Below are positions 31,501 to 43,209 of a stretch of DNA of 64,000 nt, one piece after another. Numbering within the stretch: position 1 is the stretch's first letter; each line of letters opens with the position of its first letter. The position numbers and the translations under genes were made by a program. The stretch covers positions 536,001 to 600,000 of the forward strand of contig NC_052409.1 in the NCBI RefSeq assembly GCF_009389715.1, read 5' to 3'. The notes beneath the pieces are model-generated. The model searched no databases. It was not told the DNA's origin and was given only the letters and a program-made list of their open reading frames with translations. This DNA comes from Phoenix dactylifera (lineage: Eukaryota; Streptophyta; Magnoliopsida; Arecales; Arecaceae).

Positions 31501-33857
31501 AATCTGCAGATATGTTGCCACCAATACCACAGCAAAGTCTGTTGCATTGTAGCACATTGAGTCACAAGTCGAACAGTACCTGAGGTATGACTTCTCTCAC
31601 TGGCTCACTAACCACTTTTAGAGGAGATCCAAAAGGTGACGGCCCAGCCCCTGCACCACGTTTCATAATACGAGGGGATCCAGATGTGCTTCTAGGTGAA
31701 AGTGGAGGTGCACTGCCAGCAGGGAACATGGAAGGCAATGAATTGCTTGCAGCAGCATTTGCACTACCAGAGCTCCCAGGAACATACAAGGGTAAGCCTG
31801 CCCTTGCATCATCAAGCAAAGATTTTACCTACAAAAGATGCTAGCAATGAGTGTGCCTCGAGAAAGAAATAAAACTGCAGAAAAATGTATGAAGAAAGTA
31901 ATCAGGATGATAAAAAAGTGTGTTCAAAATCGGAGGCCAAGGGAGACCACAATATTGGTTCATTATGTTGGGGATTTTTACAAACGAAAGAAGAGAAACA
32001 CGCCAAAAAAAAAAGGCATCTTTAGAGTATTACCTAATCAATATTTATCAAGCTTAAGTGAAAAAAAAAATTGAAAAATGGTAGGAAGGGCGGCAATATT
32101 CTGTGTTAGAAGATGCCAGAAAATAAAAAGAGCCCCAAAGCAAAGAATAGGTACTTAGTAAAGACAAGAACATTGAGTTTAAAAGGGCTAGGAAAAGGAT
32201 TAAGAACTAAGATGGTATGGGTATGCATAACAAGGGTCCAAGAAGGCCAAGGTAAGGACAGATGCTCAAACTTGTCTTGGAAGGTCAAGAAAGAGGAGGA
32301 GAAGACATAATGGATATAACTTTAAATAGCTTAAAAGGATCAGGAAAATGTTACAAAACTCCACAGAAAGTTCCTTATTTGCACGTAAGGATCATAGTGA
32401 CAACCCAAGTATTTGGAACCAAACAATAATAAAATTGCAAATTATTTTTTATAGAAAAACATTAGTAAATGAGAACAAGAAACACCTATGTACAATAATG
32501 ATGTGAAAAAATAAAAGGAGATAGTGCCTAAAAAATAACAAAAAGTGCTAGTAGTATAAAAGAAAACAGTATTTTGGGACCTAATTTAGCTTGAAACAGC
32601 ATAGAGAAACTGAGAATCTGGAGGAGGGGGGTAGCAACTTTCTAATATTGAATATGTGATGAAATTCTTGAAGTGGACCACAACAGAATTCCATGTAAAG
32701 AGAACTTCGGTCAATTGGTAGTCGAATACTTAGAAAACCTTAAGTTCCATGTATGGTAAGCCAATTTGACAGATAATCGAGACAAAAAAAAGTGTTTTTT
32801 ACTTCTTTGACTTGGGAATCCATTAATTAGTAAAAATATTTAATATGTATTGCTTTTCCATATTCTTAGTAAGGTGTTGTTTCTAGTTATAGATATGGAA
32901 AGTCATTGGTGCCTCCATAAATAAAATGTGGGATGCTTAATTGGTCATTCAAATGGATGCAAGCAATCTCTTAAACCTTTAGAAGGACAAGAGAAGGTCA
33001 TGGTATCCTGTCATTATGTGCTTCTTTTTTCGATAGAGCTCAATGAATTATGTAGTTCAGGTAAGACGAGGGTAAAAATTATTAGCTTATATAATTTACA
33101 AATAAATTATGATTGGATTAGTAGATAGTTTGTTTATAAAATGGTTATGTAAACATTCAAGGTGGGGAGAGAGAGATGAGGAGGAAATTTAGCACATTTG
33201 GAAAAAAAAAAATCAAATGTTTAAAATCCTTCCTAATTCCCTTATCTTTTTGTGTTAGACTGAATCATATCATGAAAAGATCTGGTTTCCAGAAATTCAA
33301 AATTAATTATAACTTATCCAATTAGGCAACCAAACTATGGCATCTACAATACTTTAGTGTGGTTAATGTCAGTATTATGTATCTAATGCTTGGCAAATCT
33401 TGTTGCAATTAATTTCAGTGACCTATATTACAAACTTCACTCCTCTTTTTTTTTGCTCCACTCGTCACTTCCTCTGACATCTGTATGTTTTTTCTACAAT
33501 TCAGAAATCAAGCCTCCTATCTCCTCTTGGCACGTTATTCTAAATCATGCTGATAAAATATTTAAATAATAGATGATAAATCAATATTAAAATAATAGAT
33601 AATCCACGGGTCTTTAACATCTTCGACTTCTTCAAAGAACTCTAGCACAAGGAATAGAGCAAACCAGCATACAAAAATAGCAAAGCGAGCCCAAGTACCA
33701 GCTTAAGTGTTTCCGGAAGCGAGAGCCACTGGAAGTAGAGGTGCTCGGCAATGGCAGGATTTTGTTTGAGTGCCATCGGAGAGACTTCTGGGAGCTGCAG
33801 CAGATCAAGGTCAAGGGTTGCTATGTCCCTCGCCACTTCCACATCCATCTCAACCAT
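25534..33857 (-). CDS. PP2A regulatory subunit B'' (EF-hand type), 12 coding exons, one frameshift
   Basis: B'' subunits target the PP2A core enzyme and bind calcium through EF-hands (family knowledge). Coding exons, 5' to 3' on the minus strand: 33857-33699, 31828-31580, 31469-31364, 31288-31189, 30723-30618, 30447-30357, 28037-27896, 27470-27322, 27194-27085, 26144-25988, 25901-25776, 25674-25534. Landmarks: [18 protein letters not shown], a Ser/Pro/Gly-rich linker, [58 protein letters not shown]-hand loop ELDTDHDF, canonical EF-hand [15 protein letters not shown], and the C-terminus [12 protein letters not shown]. All phases join to 545 codons if one base is removed: exon 27470-27322 has seven A (plus strand 27398-27404) where six are expected, inside the first EF-hand loop. 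The start is MVEMDVE; the second Met (33848-33846) is an alternative. Confidence 0.92.
28081..30350. other. Large PP2A-B'' intron, nothing else recognised
   Basis: This 2.3-kb intron separates exons 30447-30357 and 28037-27896. I saw no nested gene, transposon termini or RNA gene in it. Small ORFs at 28837-29067 and 29335-29556 are not supported. Confidence 0.5.
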
Positions 33858-34360
33858 TTTGTGTATCTCTCATGCAAGAACAAAAACAACAACAAATACC
33901 AACAACGGCAACAGCAAGGAGAGAGGTGACGATACAAAAGGAAGGATTAAATCTCCAGGCAACGTCTCAACAATTGAGCAAACCCTAAAAAGTAAGAAGA
34001 AATCCAAAGAGTCCGGTTCTCCGTCTCAGAAAACAAGAAACGAACCCTAGATCTTCGACCCCTCCGTCCAATTCAAATCCCTAGCTTCCCCCGCCATTGG
34101 AACACCGTCATCGGAAGGGAACGCAGCAGAGAAACCCTAGATTTCCGGCTCCAGAGCTCGAAGAACAACGGAATCCTCTCGGCTTCGCGAGTCCGCGGCT
34201 CTATAGATTAGGATCGAGCTTCAAATCCCTCGCTCTAAATCCCAGAACCGATCGGAGGGGGGGAAAAGGCGGAGATTTCTCCCGGACATCGATGGCGATT
34301 CGGATCACAGAGATCGTTCCCAAAACCGAAAAGTAAAGAGAGGCCTTCGAGGCTCGAAAC

Positions 34361-34399
<39 letters not shown>

Positions 34400-34700
34400 A
34401 AAAGAGAGAGATGGGGGAAACAGAGGACCATCGAACAGGCGTCCCTCAGTCCGCCGCACTAATATAACAGCCGAAACTGCCCTGGGGCACAGATGGAGAA
34501 AGGGGCACTCCAAAGTTCGCGACTTTTGACGCAGATGGTGTGCTAAGAAACGATCTGGACCGTCCGGCCCATATGGTTTCCCTTGAATCGAATGCTCATC
34601 AACGAGGACTCTCCCCTTCCGTTCTCCGACTTCGCTTGCCGCAGCGTGGCGTCGAGGTAACGGAAAGATGACGCGCTGCCGCGACGCTATCTGTGGACGG
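33858..34700 (-). promoter_or_regulatory. PP2A-B'' 5'UTR and promoter region
   Basis: Read on the minus strand, a GC-rich leader with several 'CTAGGGTTT'-type motifs precedes the ATG at 33857. It contains an (AG)n tract on the plus strand at about 34364-34394, read as (CT)n in the transcript. A segment around 34545-34566 (GACGGTCCAGATCGTTTCTT on the minus strand) recurs almost unchanged upstream of the inverted partial copy at 37.58 kb. The exact transcription start cannot be fixed from sequence. Confidence 0.55.
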
Positions 34701-34984
34701 AGTGGATATGGTAGGATTTACTAAAACTGACGGTTGTTTCTGATCCGCATATGTTGCACCGCCAGAGAAAGTATTGTGGCGATGACGATGTTGATCGAAA
34801 AAGGCAGATGGAGACGAGACGAATGGATTATTGATTTGGAGCCTGGTTGCTCGTTATATAACACAAATAGAATTTCAATTGAAGTTTTTTTTTTCTTTTT
34901 TCCGCTAGAGAAAGTGAATTCGTACCTGACGAGTACGAAGACATCCAATAAAGCCAGAAAATGAAATGCTCTGAAGTGCTAGGA

Positions 34985-35225
34985 ATATCTTACCGTCTCT
35001 CGCCCACAGAGTACCTTCGAAGTAACTGGCCTGGTAAGCAGCTATCCAATCCGCAGTTTTATTGGCTTCTCGAAAAACATGCTTGGCCTAAAAGGCTTCC
35101 CCTCCTTTGCCATAACCCAAATGTCACGAAGCAGTGGATGGACACTGTCGTCACCCCTAGAGCTCTTCTGGATCCAACTAATAACCACGACCAAGTTTCA
35201 TTCTAGGATGATAGAGCTTGCTTGT
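34985..35225 (-). pseudogene. LINE-derived RNase H-like (RVT_3) fragment
   Basis: On the minus strand a frame reads ASSIILE, then SWIQKSSRG, RGDDSVHPLLRDIWVMAKEG, and KHVFREANKTADWIAAYQAS followed by YFEGTLW. The REAN-x-x-ADWIA motif near the end of an RNase H fold is characteristic of the RVT_3 domain of plant non-LTR retrotransposons and their relatives. In-frame stops interrupt it and no reverse transcriptase is nearby, so it is a relic. Confidence 0.65.
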
Positions 35226-35960
35226 AAGTCACACCAAGCATAAGCTGAAGCTTCTCAGCTAATTTTTTTATATTTTATTCTCCTTGTTTTTTTCAATCGG
35301 TTGACGATACGAGAATAAATACAGGGCTCCCCTTCTGAAAGGCTAGAACTATGCCTACGCTCGCCACTTTTTAGTCGACTGAGCTTGGATTGGTGAATGC
35401 TCGTCTCACATCTGAGGACCACTTGATTCCTCATAAAATTAGGCTACGTCACCAAATTATTTCAGCCTTTGGGAGACAAGGAAATATGCTAGCGTAATGG
35501 ATGATACTTTTCTTAGACAGTATGATGGGCACGTGTGCAAGCACAGATATCCTCGAGGTTCATATGGGATAGGAGTGTGGCATATCTCAAGAGAAATAAA
35601 TAAACCATAGCTTCATTTTCTCAAAACTGGCGAAACCATTCTCGAATCACAGATTTCTATATAACTCGATTCATCTAAAGTTAACCAATATACCTAGAGA
35701 TGCCATTGTTAATTCAGATTTAGACCCAAATGGGTGTGTTGCATTTTGTTGGCTAGCATAGGGAGATTGATTTACTTTAGTCAAGATGGCGAATGGAAGA
35801 GAAATTACTAGAACCGGAGAGAGGCACAACCGATTTTACTTCTCTCTCTATTTTAATCTTAATTGAATAACATAAAGGTAGATACTAGATAGATATCCAT
35901 TTATAAAGTAAGGTGGCAATCGGATAGGATCGAGTTGATACATGTTAGGCTGGATACAGG
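35226..35960. other. Intergenic, unassigned
   Basis: Probably more decayed retrotransposon DNA next to the RNase H relic, but I could not read a second domain. No inverted termini were seen. Confidence 0.35.
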
Positions 35961-36549
35961 TAGGAGCTGATCATGGGCCTTCTGGCCCGCCCAGCTCGGT
36001 CCGAAATTTTTCCGGCTTGGGCATTAAAAAAAAGGCTCATGGGTCGGGCCTGGGCAGGAAAAGCGGCCCGATCAAAAAATCGGGCCGGGCTTGAAAACTT
36101 ATAAAAATGGCCCGGCTTGGCTTGGCCCGTGTTTTCTTTTTTAATGTTTGTAGATATATCCAAATTCCAAAGTTTGAAACCACCACCAACACTATCTATT
36201 TGAAATAGGCTAGTTATATTTTTAGCATTAATCAAGATGTTTGTCTCAAAAAGTTGGCACTACAAGTCATATGTTGAACCCAATTAACCATTAGAGAAAC
36301 AAAATAAAGGTAGAAAAATACATCCAGTTTTAGATAGCCCATTAAGTTGTTGGGGCCATTCTGTCCCATTTCCAAATTTCAAACAAAGAAAAAAGCGGAT
36401 CTATCAGGTCGGGCCGGAGACCAGATTTATAAAGTCGGGTTGGGCCTGTACAAAAATTTAAGCTCGACGGTCGGACCGAGCCGAGCCTGAACATAGCCAT
36501 TGAGCCTAATTTCTGCTGTAGAGCCCGGTCCGAGTTTTGATCAGCTCTA
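35961..36549. mobile_element. Possible hAT-like non-autonomous element rich in GGCCCG motifs
   Basis: The left end TAGGAGCTGATCATGGGCC is mirrored at the right by TTTTGATCAGCTCTA. Both subterminal regions are packed with GGCCCG/CGGGCC and GGCC-type motifs (35980-36120 and 36405-36530), a pattern known for plant hAT elements. The middle is AT-rich and lacks a transposase. An exact 8-bp target duplication could not be confirmed, so the boundaries are approximate. Confidence 0.45.
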
Positions 36550-37570
36550 AGTAGGGTCAAAAACTTGTAAACTCGAACATTATATGTTTATTAAATAAGT
36601 AACCAACCTGTCTCACATAATCTGTTTACCAAACAAATTGAATTAGGCTAAACATGTTAGTAGATTTTTAAGAATTAAATGGGTCAAATAGATTAAATAT
36701 AATAGAAATAAATTAAGCAAGTTTTAATGAGTTAAATAATTTGTAAACGGGTCAAATGGTTAGATCATAACCCGATCTAATAATTAAATAGATCAGAAGT
36801 TGAAACCTGAATTTGATCTATTTAATAAATAGGACTGAACTAGTTGACCTGTTCATGACTTAAATCAATATACGTCAGACGAAAAAATGCTTAAAGTTGG
36901 GTTAGGATGATGAGTTGTATCATAATTGCTACCACTACTGTAAAGACGCGTGCCCTGCCATGCATTGCAGGAGTGCATGCAGCATTTCTCAAGTTGAGGA
37001 GAATTAATGTCTGCAGGCCTTGATTATAGTATAAAGCGCAAAAAAAAGGGAAAAAAAAGAAGAGGAACTTGCAAGCGGTCTGGAGTATGGAAACACCAGC
37101 CTCATCGCGTGACATGCGGCAATGAAGCTTTTTTAGGTACAGGGTTGGACACCGAAGGATGACCCTTCCTTTTCTTTGAAAGGGACGGAGGAGAGCAGAT
37201 CTCGGCCACCATGTTTAAATTTCTGCTCACCTTCTTTTGACCGCTGCGAAGTCAACAGCCTGCGTTGTGGATCGCTGGCTGGATTTATCCCCTGGAAAGT
37301 CCATTTCAAACGTTCCCGCGGAACAACAGAATCGGTCCCATCTCCGCACTCCGCGCTATTCCTGACCAGTATCTACAAGTGAAAAATGCATCCTACGTTT
37401 GGGTTCATAGAAAACTCTATGCGGGCAAGAAACCACCCCGGCCGCCGGTTCTCACTGCTGAAACACGTCCCGTCCGCTAACGCTGTCCCGCCAGCACCCC
37501 GCTTTCCCTTCGCGTGACGCCCCGCGAACCAGAATTTCCGATCAATGGCCTTTCGGGCACTCTAGAGAAG
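36550..37570. other. Intergenic spacer between two head-to-head PP2A-B'' 5' regions
   Basis: AT-rich DNA to about 36880, then more complex sequence. No exon or transposon terminus was recognised. Confidence 0.4.
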
Positions 37571-37575
37571 GGAGC

Positions 37576-38408
37576 AGACGGTTCAGATCGTTTCTTTCTA
37601 TATACGATCTCTAAACAATAGGCGCCAAAATTCGTGAACACTCACGTCTCCGTGATTCAAGGCAATCGGTTGCTATATAAGTTCTGGCCGCTCGTTAAAT
37701 GGCTGCCTCTCTTTGTGAAAGAGAAAAAAAAAAAAGAACAGCCTCTCTCCTTCCTTTCCATGTTTTCCGAGGCTCTCTTCGATTTCAGGAAGGACGAGCT
37801 CTGCGATCCCAAGCTACGTCGATCTCTGGGAGAGATCGACGTCTCGTACTATGCTACGATCGGTTCTGGGATCTTGTGAGGGATTTGGAGCTCGATTCCG
37901 ATCTATAGATCCGTGGTTCTTCCTGCTACGGAGCTAGAAATCTAGGGTTTCCATGCTCCGAGCCCTCCCTGGTTGTCGGATATTTGGGAAAGGGTGCTGA
38001 TTCTCCAGTCTCGAGGGAAGCTAGGGTTTGAATCGGATGCAGTGGGTTCCGAAGATCTAGGGTTTGTTTTTGTTTCTCTTGAGACGGAGGTTCGGGTTTT
38101 CTTGGGTATTTTCCTCTTTTCAGGGTTTGTATTTCGATTTGAAGTGGACAGGAGGTCTAGATCTTTCTTTCATTTCTTGTCCTTTCCTCATTTTGTTGTT
38201 CTTGATCTCGTGCGAGAGATAAAGAATGGTTGAGATGGATGTGGAAGGGGACGTAGCATCCCTTGGCCTTGGACTAATGCATCTCCTGAACCAAGAACAC
38301 TTGATGAAAATCTTTACCTTGCCAAATAGCTCTCTTCACAGTTGCTCTTGCTTCAAGAAACGTCAAAAAAATCGGTATTCCCCATCTCACGTTACTATAT
38401 TGTCGTAG
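37576..38408 (+). pseudogene. Inverted partial duplicate of PP2A-B'' promoter, 5'UTR and first exon
   Basis: The ORF at 38226 begins MVEMDVEGDVASLGLGLMHL, closely matching the start of the PP2A-B'' exon on the opposite strand ([20 protein letters not shown]); the nucleotides match as well. The leader is colinear with that gene's leader: GATCGGTTCTGGGAT, then TTTGGAGCTCGATTCC, TCTATAGA, AAATCTAGGGTTTC and GAAGATCTAGGGTTTG all recur in order. GACGGTTCAGATCGTTTCTT is conserved farther upstream at 37576. Similarity fades after about 25 codons, and no later B'' exon was found downstream. It is a truncated copy, perhaps still transcribed. Confidence 0.65.
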
Positions 38409-40779
38409 CCTTGTTCTTACTTTTGCGAATTGCCAGATTCAAAAATAGGCTCTCTTTACTATTTTCATAGGTTTATTTGGTTTAATTCCTTGTGTTTTTT
38501 TTATAAATTACTATTTGCTTTGCATTGTATGAATTTCTTGGTATCTACCCATTATCTGTTATCTCATATTTTTTGTCCGCCTTTCTGTTTTGATAAATGA
38601 CAAGGAATTAGGTGTTCAGATTTTTCCAAACTATTAAAAAAGATAAATGGACTTTAAAGGGACAAATGGGTGGAGTGAAAAAGATGCAGAGATTCTAGTA
38701 TAGACATCGGAAATGAATTATATGTATTAGTTGCAATAGTTTGGAGATAACCACATCAATGTATTGTATATGTACTGTGATGAATTAATTTGCTAAATCA
38801 TCCACCAATTCTGCAGTGGTATTATCTGATGCGCCATATGATCTGCCTAACGTGAAAAGATTATTTAGTTGAGAATTGTCACAAAGCTTCGATTAGTTTC
38901 AAAATGCATTAGATCAACCCTTGCTCCTCCACTCTTTCTATCCTATACATTTCCTTGACCATTTATCTATAATTATCTGCAAATCAAATTTTAAGTTGAT
39001 ATTAATCATATAAATCAACAAAATTGAATTTCTGACACTGCCTTCACCTGACCTACTTCATTAAGAAAGAATTAATGACAAGATACAAACTCAAACATGA
39101 ACCAAGAAAACAATAAAATAGGTAACTGTGACCTAAATTAAAACATGTCAATATCTTCTCCAAGTTAACTTTTGCAATATAGCTTCCATATAACTCATTC
39201 TGTTTATTAATGAGCTTTTAGTCCGGACAAATAACCCTTTGCGAAGTAGGGGGCATTAATGATTTTCCTGACTCTAATTAGAAATAACAACAATCCAAGA
39301 GCAGCCAGTAGCAACTTAATAATAACTACTTTTTCATGATTGATAGATTCTTTATGAGAAAGACTGTAATTTTTAATTAAATGCTGAAATTAACGTGTTA
39401 CATTAAAACTTACAGTTTTGGAGCATTCATTACCAACCAATCAAATTCTTTTCTTGCTGAATCTTGTTATCCACTTCAAGATTTATCTTTAAACATTTTA
39501 ACATCATAAATTGATTTCATGCACAATTTACTTCCCCCTCTTATTGCCTAAGATAGTTAAATACGCTCTACTTTCTTCCTTCTTTTTGCATATTTGCTGA
39601 CACAACCCATGATGGTTGGAGACTTATAATTTGGTCCTAAATGCTCATTTTTTCCTTCTACTATGAGATATGCATAGGTTCCAATTTATATCGCTTCTTC
39701 GTGGGATCATAGATTGTACAGTCTAGGTCCTTGATACGAATATTGATATTTGGATAAACATATAGTATTTGTAGAAATTTAATGACACTATGATTATGTT
39801 TTTCTTTGTGCTTCATCACTTTATTTTTCATTTCACAAGCATTTCTTTGTTTTTTGTAACGCAATAGGATTTTTTGCTTATCTTTTCCATTAAACAAAGG
39901 CTCTAAGATCCCTGTCTCATATGGTTAGACTTCTCCTTTTTAAAATCTCTGTAGAGGAGTCTTGATTTTTCCAAAAAAGGAAAGAATGTGGAAGGTTGGA
40001 CCAATCATAAGGCTGTAAATAGGTGCCATATACTATTATTTTGTTTTTGAGTAAATTACTGAAATTGATTTTACTACATCGATGCCAAGATGAATCAAAA
40101 TATTAGTTCATCTCAGGCAAATGAAAAATTGATTGAAACATCTAGCTTAGCCAATGAAGAACCTAGATATCAAAATATAGGCTGGTGTATCAAAAGCAAG
40201 ATTAACTTCAATCTTACATATTGATTTTAATATGTAAAAATAAAAAAGTTATAGTTACATATTAAAAAGGGAAATTATGGGAAGATTCAACTAATATGCT
40301 ACTTTTACAAAAGTGGCATCTTTGGAAGGGGGACTTCTTACCCTTGTCCTCTGTACAATCAGGTGGATGATTTTGGCCCTTCCCAAAATGGAGCTCGAGA
40401 TGGAGATGAGCAATGTTTTGATTTTCTAATAGGTTTTATATTTGACATATTGTTTTCTGTTTTGTCTTTACAGATCTTTTCTTCTTGGGAATATGGCTTT
40501 ATAAATCCTTTTCATTGTGTAGATAATATTGTGTATACCCTCTCTCTCCCTAACCTCCCCCCCCCCCCCCCCCCCGCGTTCCCCCAACTCTATCATCTTT
40601 CTCTTGTTTGTAACTTCATGATTCATTCCTAGCTTGTATTTATGTATAATTGGTTTTCTTTCTTTTATTCTATCTTTCTTTCTTAAACTTTGTTTCATAA
40701 AGGACTTTTTAAATACACACACACACATGCACACACACTATTTTGCAACTTTACCAACCAAAAAGCCAATCCCTTGGAT
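38409..40779. other. Intergenic, nothing recognised; C19 tract
   Basis: AT-rich, with no exon, RNA gene or terminal repeat recognised. It contains an uninterrupted run of 19 C at 40557-40575. The downstream PP2A-B'' exons expected after the partial copy at 38.2 kb are absent. Confidence 0.5.
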
Positions 40780-41071
40780 TAAAAATTAGGAAAAAAATAC
40801 ATACACCTCTTTAAGTTTGGGCGAGAAATACTTTGACTCCAAATTTTTAAATTTTTTCAATTAGACACCATAACTTATTTTTTTGTTTCAATATTAGCCC
40901 AACCGACTATATGTGCTTGAACACTATTAACGGCTTGTGTAGAATATCTAAATTACCCTCCATCTGTTAGGAAATCCTTAGCATCTGGTGACCAAAATGG
41001 GATTACCAAGATAATCTTAGGTCATTAATAATTCTTATTTTGGGATAATTTGATTTTCGATCATCCAAGAT

Positions 41072-41891
41072 CGCCGTGTTTGGTATGCTATGTTTCAGTG
41101 ATCAAAGATCTTTGGGTATATATGAGTAATCTGTTTGGTATTCGATAAGAAATTAAGAATCCAAGATCACTAACTATATAATACCAAAAGTACCCTCGGT
41201 ATATTTCATGAATTATATTTATTATTCATGTAAAATATATTATAATAAATTATTAATTTATTTATTAATATCTTAATTATGAATATATTCTACAAAAACA
41301 TATTTATTGATCTTATAAATTACTAATCCTTTTAAATTATATTAATTGTTATTATATAATTAATATTTTTATTGATATTTATAGTTCATTATTATTTTAG
41401 TACTAATATTTATTTTGATTAAAAAATAAGGAGAATAGAAGCAATATTTTAAATAATTTCATAATATAAATATAAAGTACAATAACATATTTCTATTCTA
41501 ATTAAAAATTATAACTTAATAATAATATGGTTTATAATATAATATAATATAATATATAACATAAATACAATGTATGTAATATCAGTATAATATCATATGT
41601 ATAATATTGATATAAAATATTAGGTATATTGATATACTAATTTTTTTCGCTGGATTGAGAGGCATTTTTGTCTCCAAATTTCAAACCAAGATCACTATCT
41701 TGCAGTGATCTTGGATACTTGACCTCAAGGATGGGTTTTTCTATCACTGAGTTGAGGGATGATTTGAAGAGTGGAGATGATTCGGGATCACTATCACGTA
41801 GAATTACTATGGTGAGACTAACCATGGTGATCTCGTTACCTTCACCTATTTCATCCTTGGTCTTGGAATGATCACCCTATGCCAAACGCCC
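41072..41891. mobile_element. Nested MITE candidate inside the Mutator-like element
   Basis: The left end reads CGCCGTGTTTGGTATGCTAT. The right end, reverse complemented, reads GGGCGTTTGGCATAGGGTGA; both are followed by TGATCA/TGATC-type motifs and 'CCAAGATCAC' blocks. The centre (41210-41630) is strongly AT-rich. Boundaries are approximate. Confidence 0.45.
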
Positions 41892-41929
41892 ATTAGACCC
41901 CAAATTTATTTTTCAAAAACTATTTCTTT

Positions 41930-42900
41930 CTATCGGTAGCAACCCCCCTAATGGATGAGTGGAGGATGAGGGCAGCCAGGCGGTGGTCGAAGCAATCCAG
42001 ATGATGTAGATGAACATCTCCATGATAGCTATGAACGGGATGAATGTTGCGCATAGCCTCTCCCGCATCGTCAAAAAGCTCGATCTCTGCCCTAAAAATA
42101 AAAGATCACAATATAAAAATCTCAAAAGAATCAACAAAATTGAATCCAAAATAAGAAAATCAAGAGAAGAGAGGGATTACAAGAGCATATGCAGAGGGAT
42201 GATCCATTGGTCTCCCAACAAAATCATCAGCAACTCCATGTGTTTTTTTAACAAAGCTTACTATGTGTGGGCTTGGCGAGTTTAGTTGCGAGTGATCCGC
42301 CTTGTCTACATGTCCTCATGATCGCCGCCCTTCTCCTTGCCTCTGTGGACTCCAGCTAGGTTGAGGGCACCATGTCGGTGCCGGCACCTCAGTCTGACAA
42401 GTTCGATCCCCTTGCCTCCTCCTTGGCAATTGTCCCTTCCGCTGGATCCCCTACCTCCACATCCAAGGCTCCTGCTCCATCTCTGGCCGAGAAGATCACC
42501 CCGACTCCGACCAAGGTTCCTTTTCTCTTTGCCACCCCCATTAGGGCTCTTGATCCTGCTAGAAAGATCAACCTTGCTCCAGCAACTTCTCTATCAAATG
42601 CTCCGGAGACATCTTTGTTGACCTGGAGCATCTTCTCTTATCATCGGCTCTGATGACTGCCCCTAGCTGCAATGGTGTGGGCTCGGATGAGCACCCCTAG
42701 TTCCATAATGTAACCTTATCTTACCACTCCAATCCTTTGTCGTTGATTTTGGATAAGTTATTTTTTCATTACTATGGTAATTTTCCAATAAGGCGAGTTA
42801 AAATGTCTAGCTTAAAGTTTGTTGCAATGTCTCGTTAGGAGTTGAGCCATGGTCACTTGGTTGGCTCTCATCGCTTTCAATTGGGCCGTAGAACCCTAGT
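41930..42900. other. GC-rich gene-like segment, unidentified
   Basis: Base composition jumps from AT-rich flanks to GC-rich coding-like sequence, with overlapping open frames such as 42372-42653 (+), starting MSVPAPQSDKFDPLASS and rich in Pro, Ala and Ser. I do not recognise a domain. Its position inside long TIRs suggests captured gene fragments rather than a resident gene. Confidence 0.4.
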
Positions 42901-43209
42901 TGAAAAGGCAGTGAGAGGGGAGAAGAGATTCACATGAGTGCCAAATGATCTCTTTCCCCTCTGTTCTGTCCCTACCAAAACTAAAGGTCCACCACTAATT
43001 TTGTGGGAAAGGTATTTTAGGAATGGTAGCTCTATTGTGTTATCACATGACGATCATGTGATAACGATTTCTAACGGAGATAGACAGCTGGGCCACATTG
43101 CAATGAAAAAAAAAGTTATTGTGTCTGATTGAAAAAAAATTAAAATTTGAGATCAAGTTTTTCTCGCCTAAACTTGAAAGAGTGTCTCTGTAATTTTTCC
43201 TAAAAATTA

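Larger units (their letters stand above)
40780..43209. mobile_element. Mutator-like element with ~100-bp TIRs and captured gene-like DNA
   Basis: The left arm (TAAAAATTAGGAAAAAAATA ... AAGTTTGGGCGAGAAATAC ... CAATTAGACACCATAACTT) matches the reverse complement of the right arm (TAATTTTTAGGAAAAATTAC ... AAGTTTAGGCGAGAAAAAC ... CAATCAGACACAATAACTT) over about 100 bp. Long TIRs of this kind are typical of Mutator-like elements. The interior holds a nested MITE candidate (41072-41891) and GC-rich gene-like sequence at about 41930-42900, as in Pack-MULEs. No transposase is seen and no convincing 9-bp target duplication was found. Confidence 0.6.

Noticed and set aside
30933-31565. Single 210-codon minus-strand ORF as a separate gene
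   Set aside because: It is two PP2A-B'' exons joined by an intron that happens to be open in that frame.
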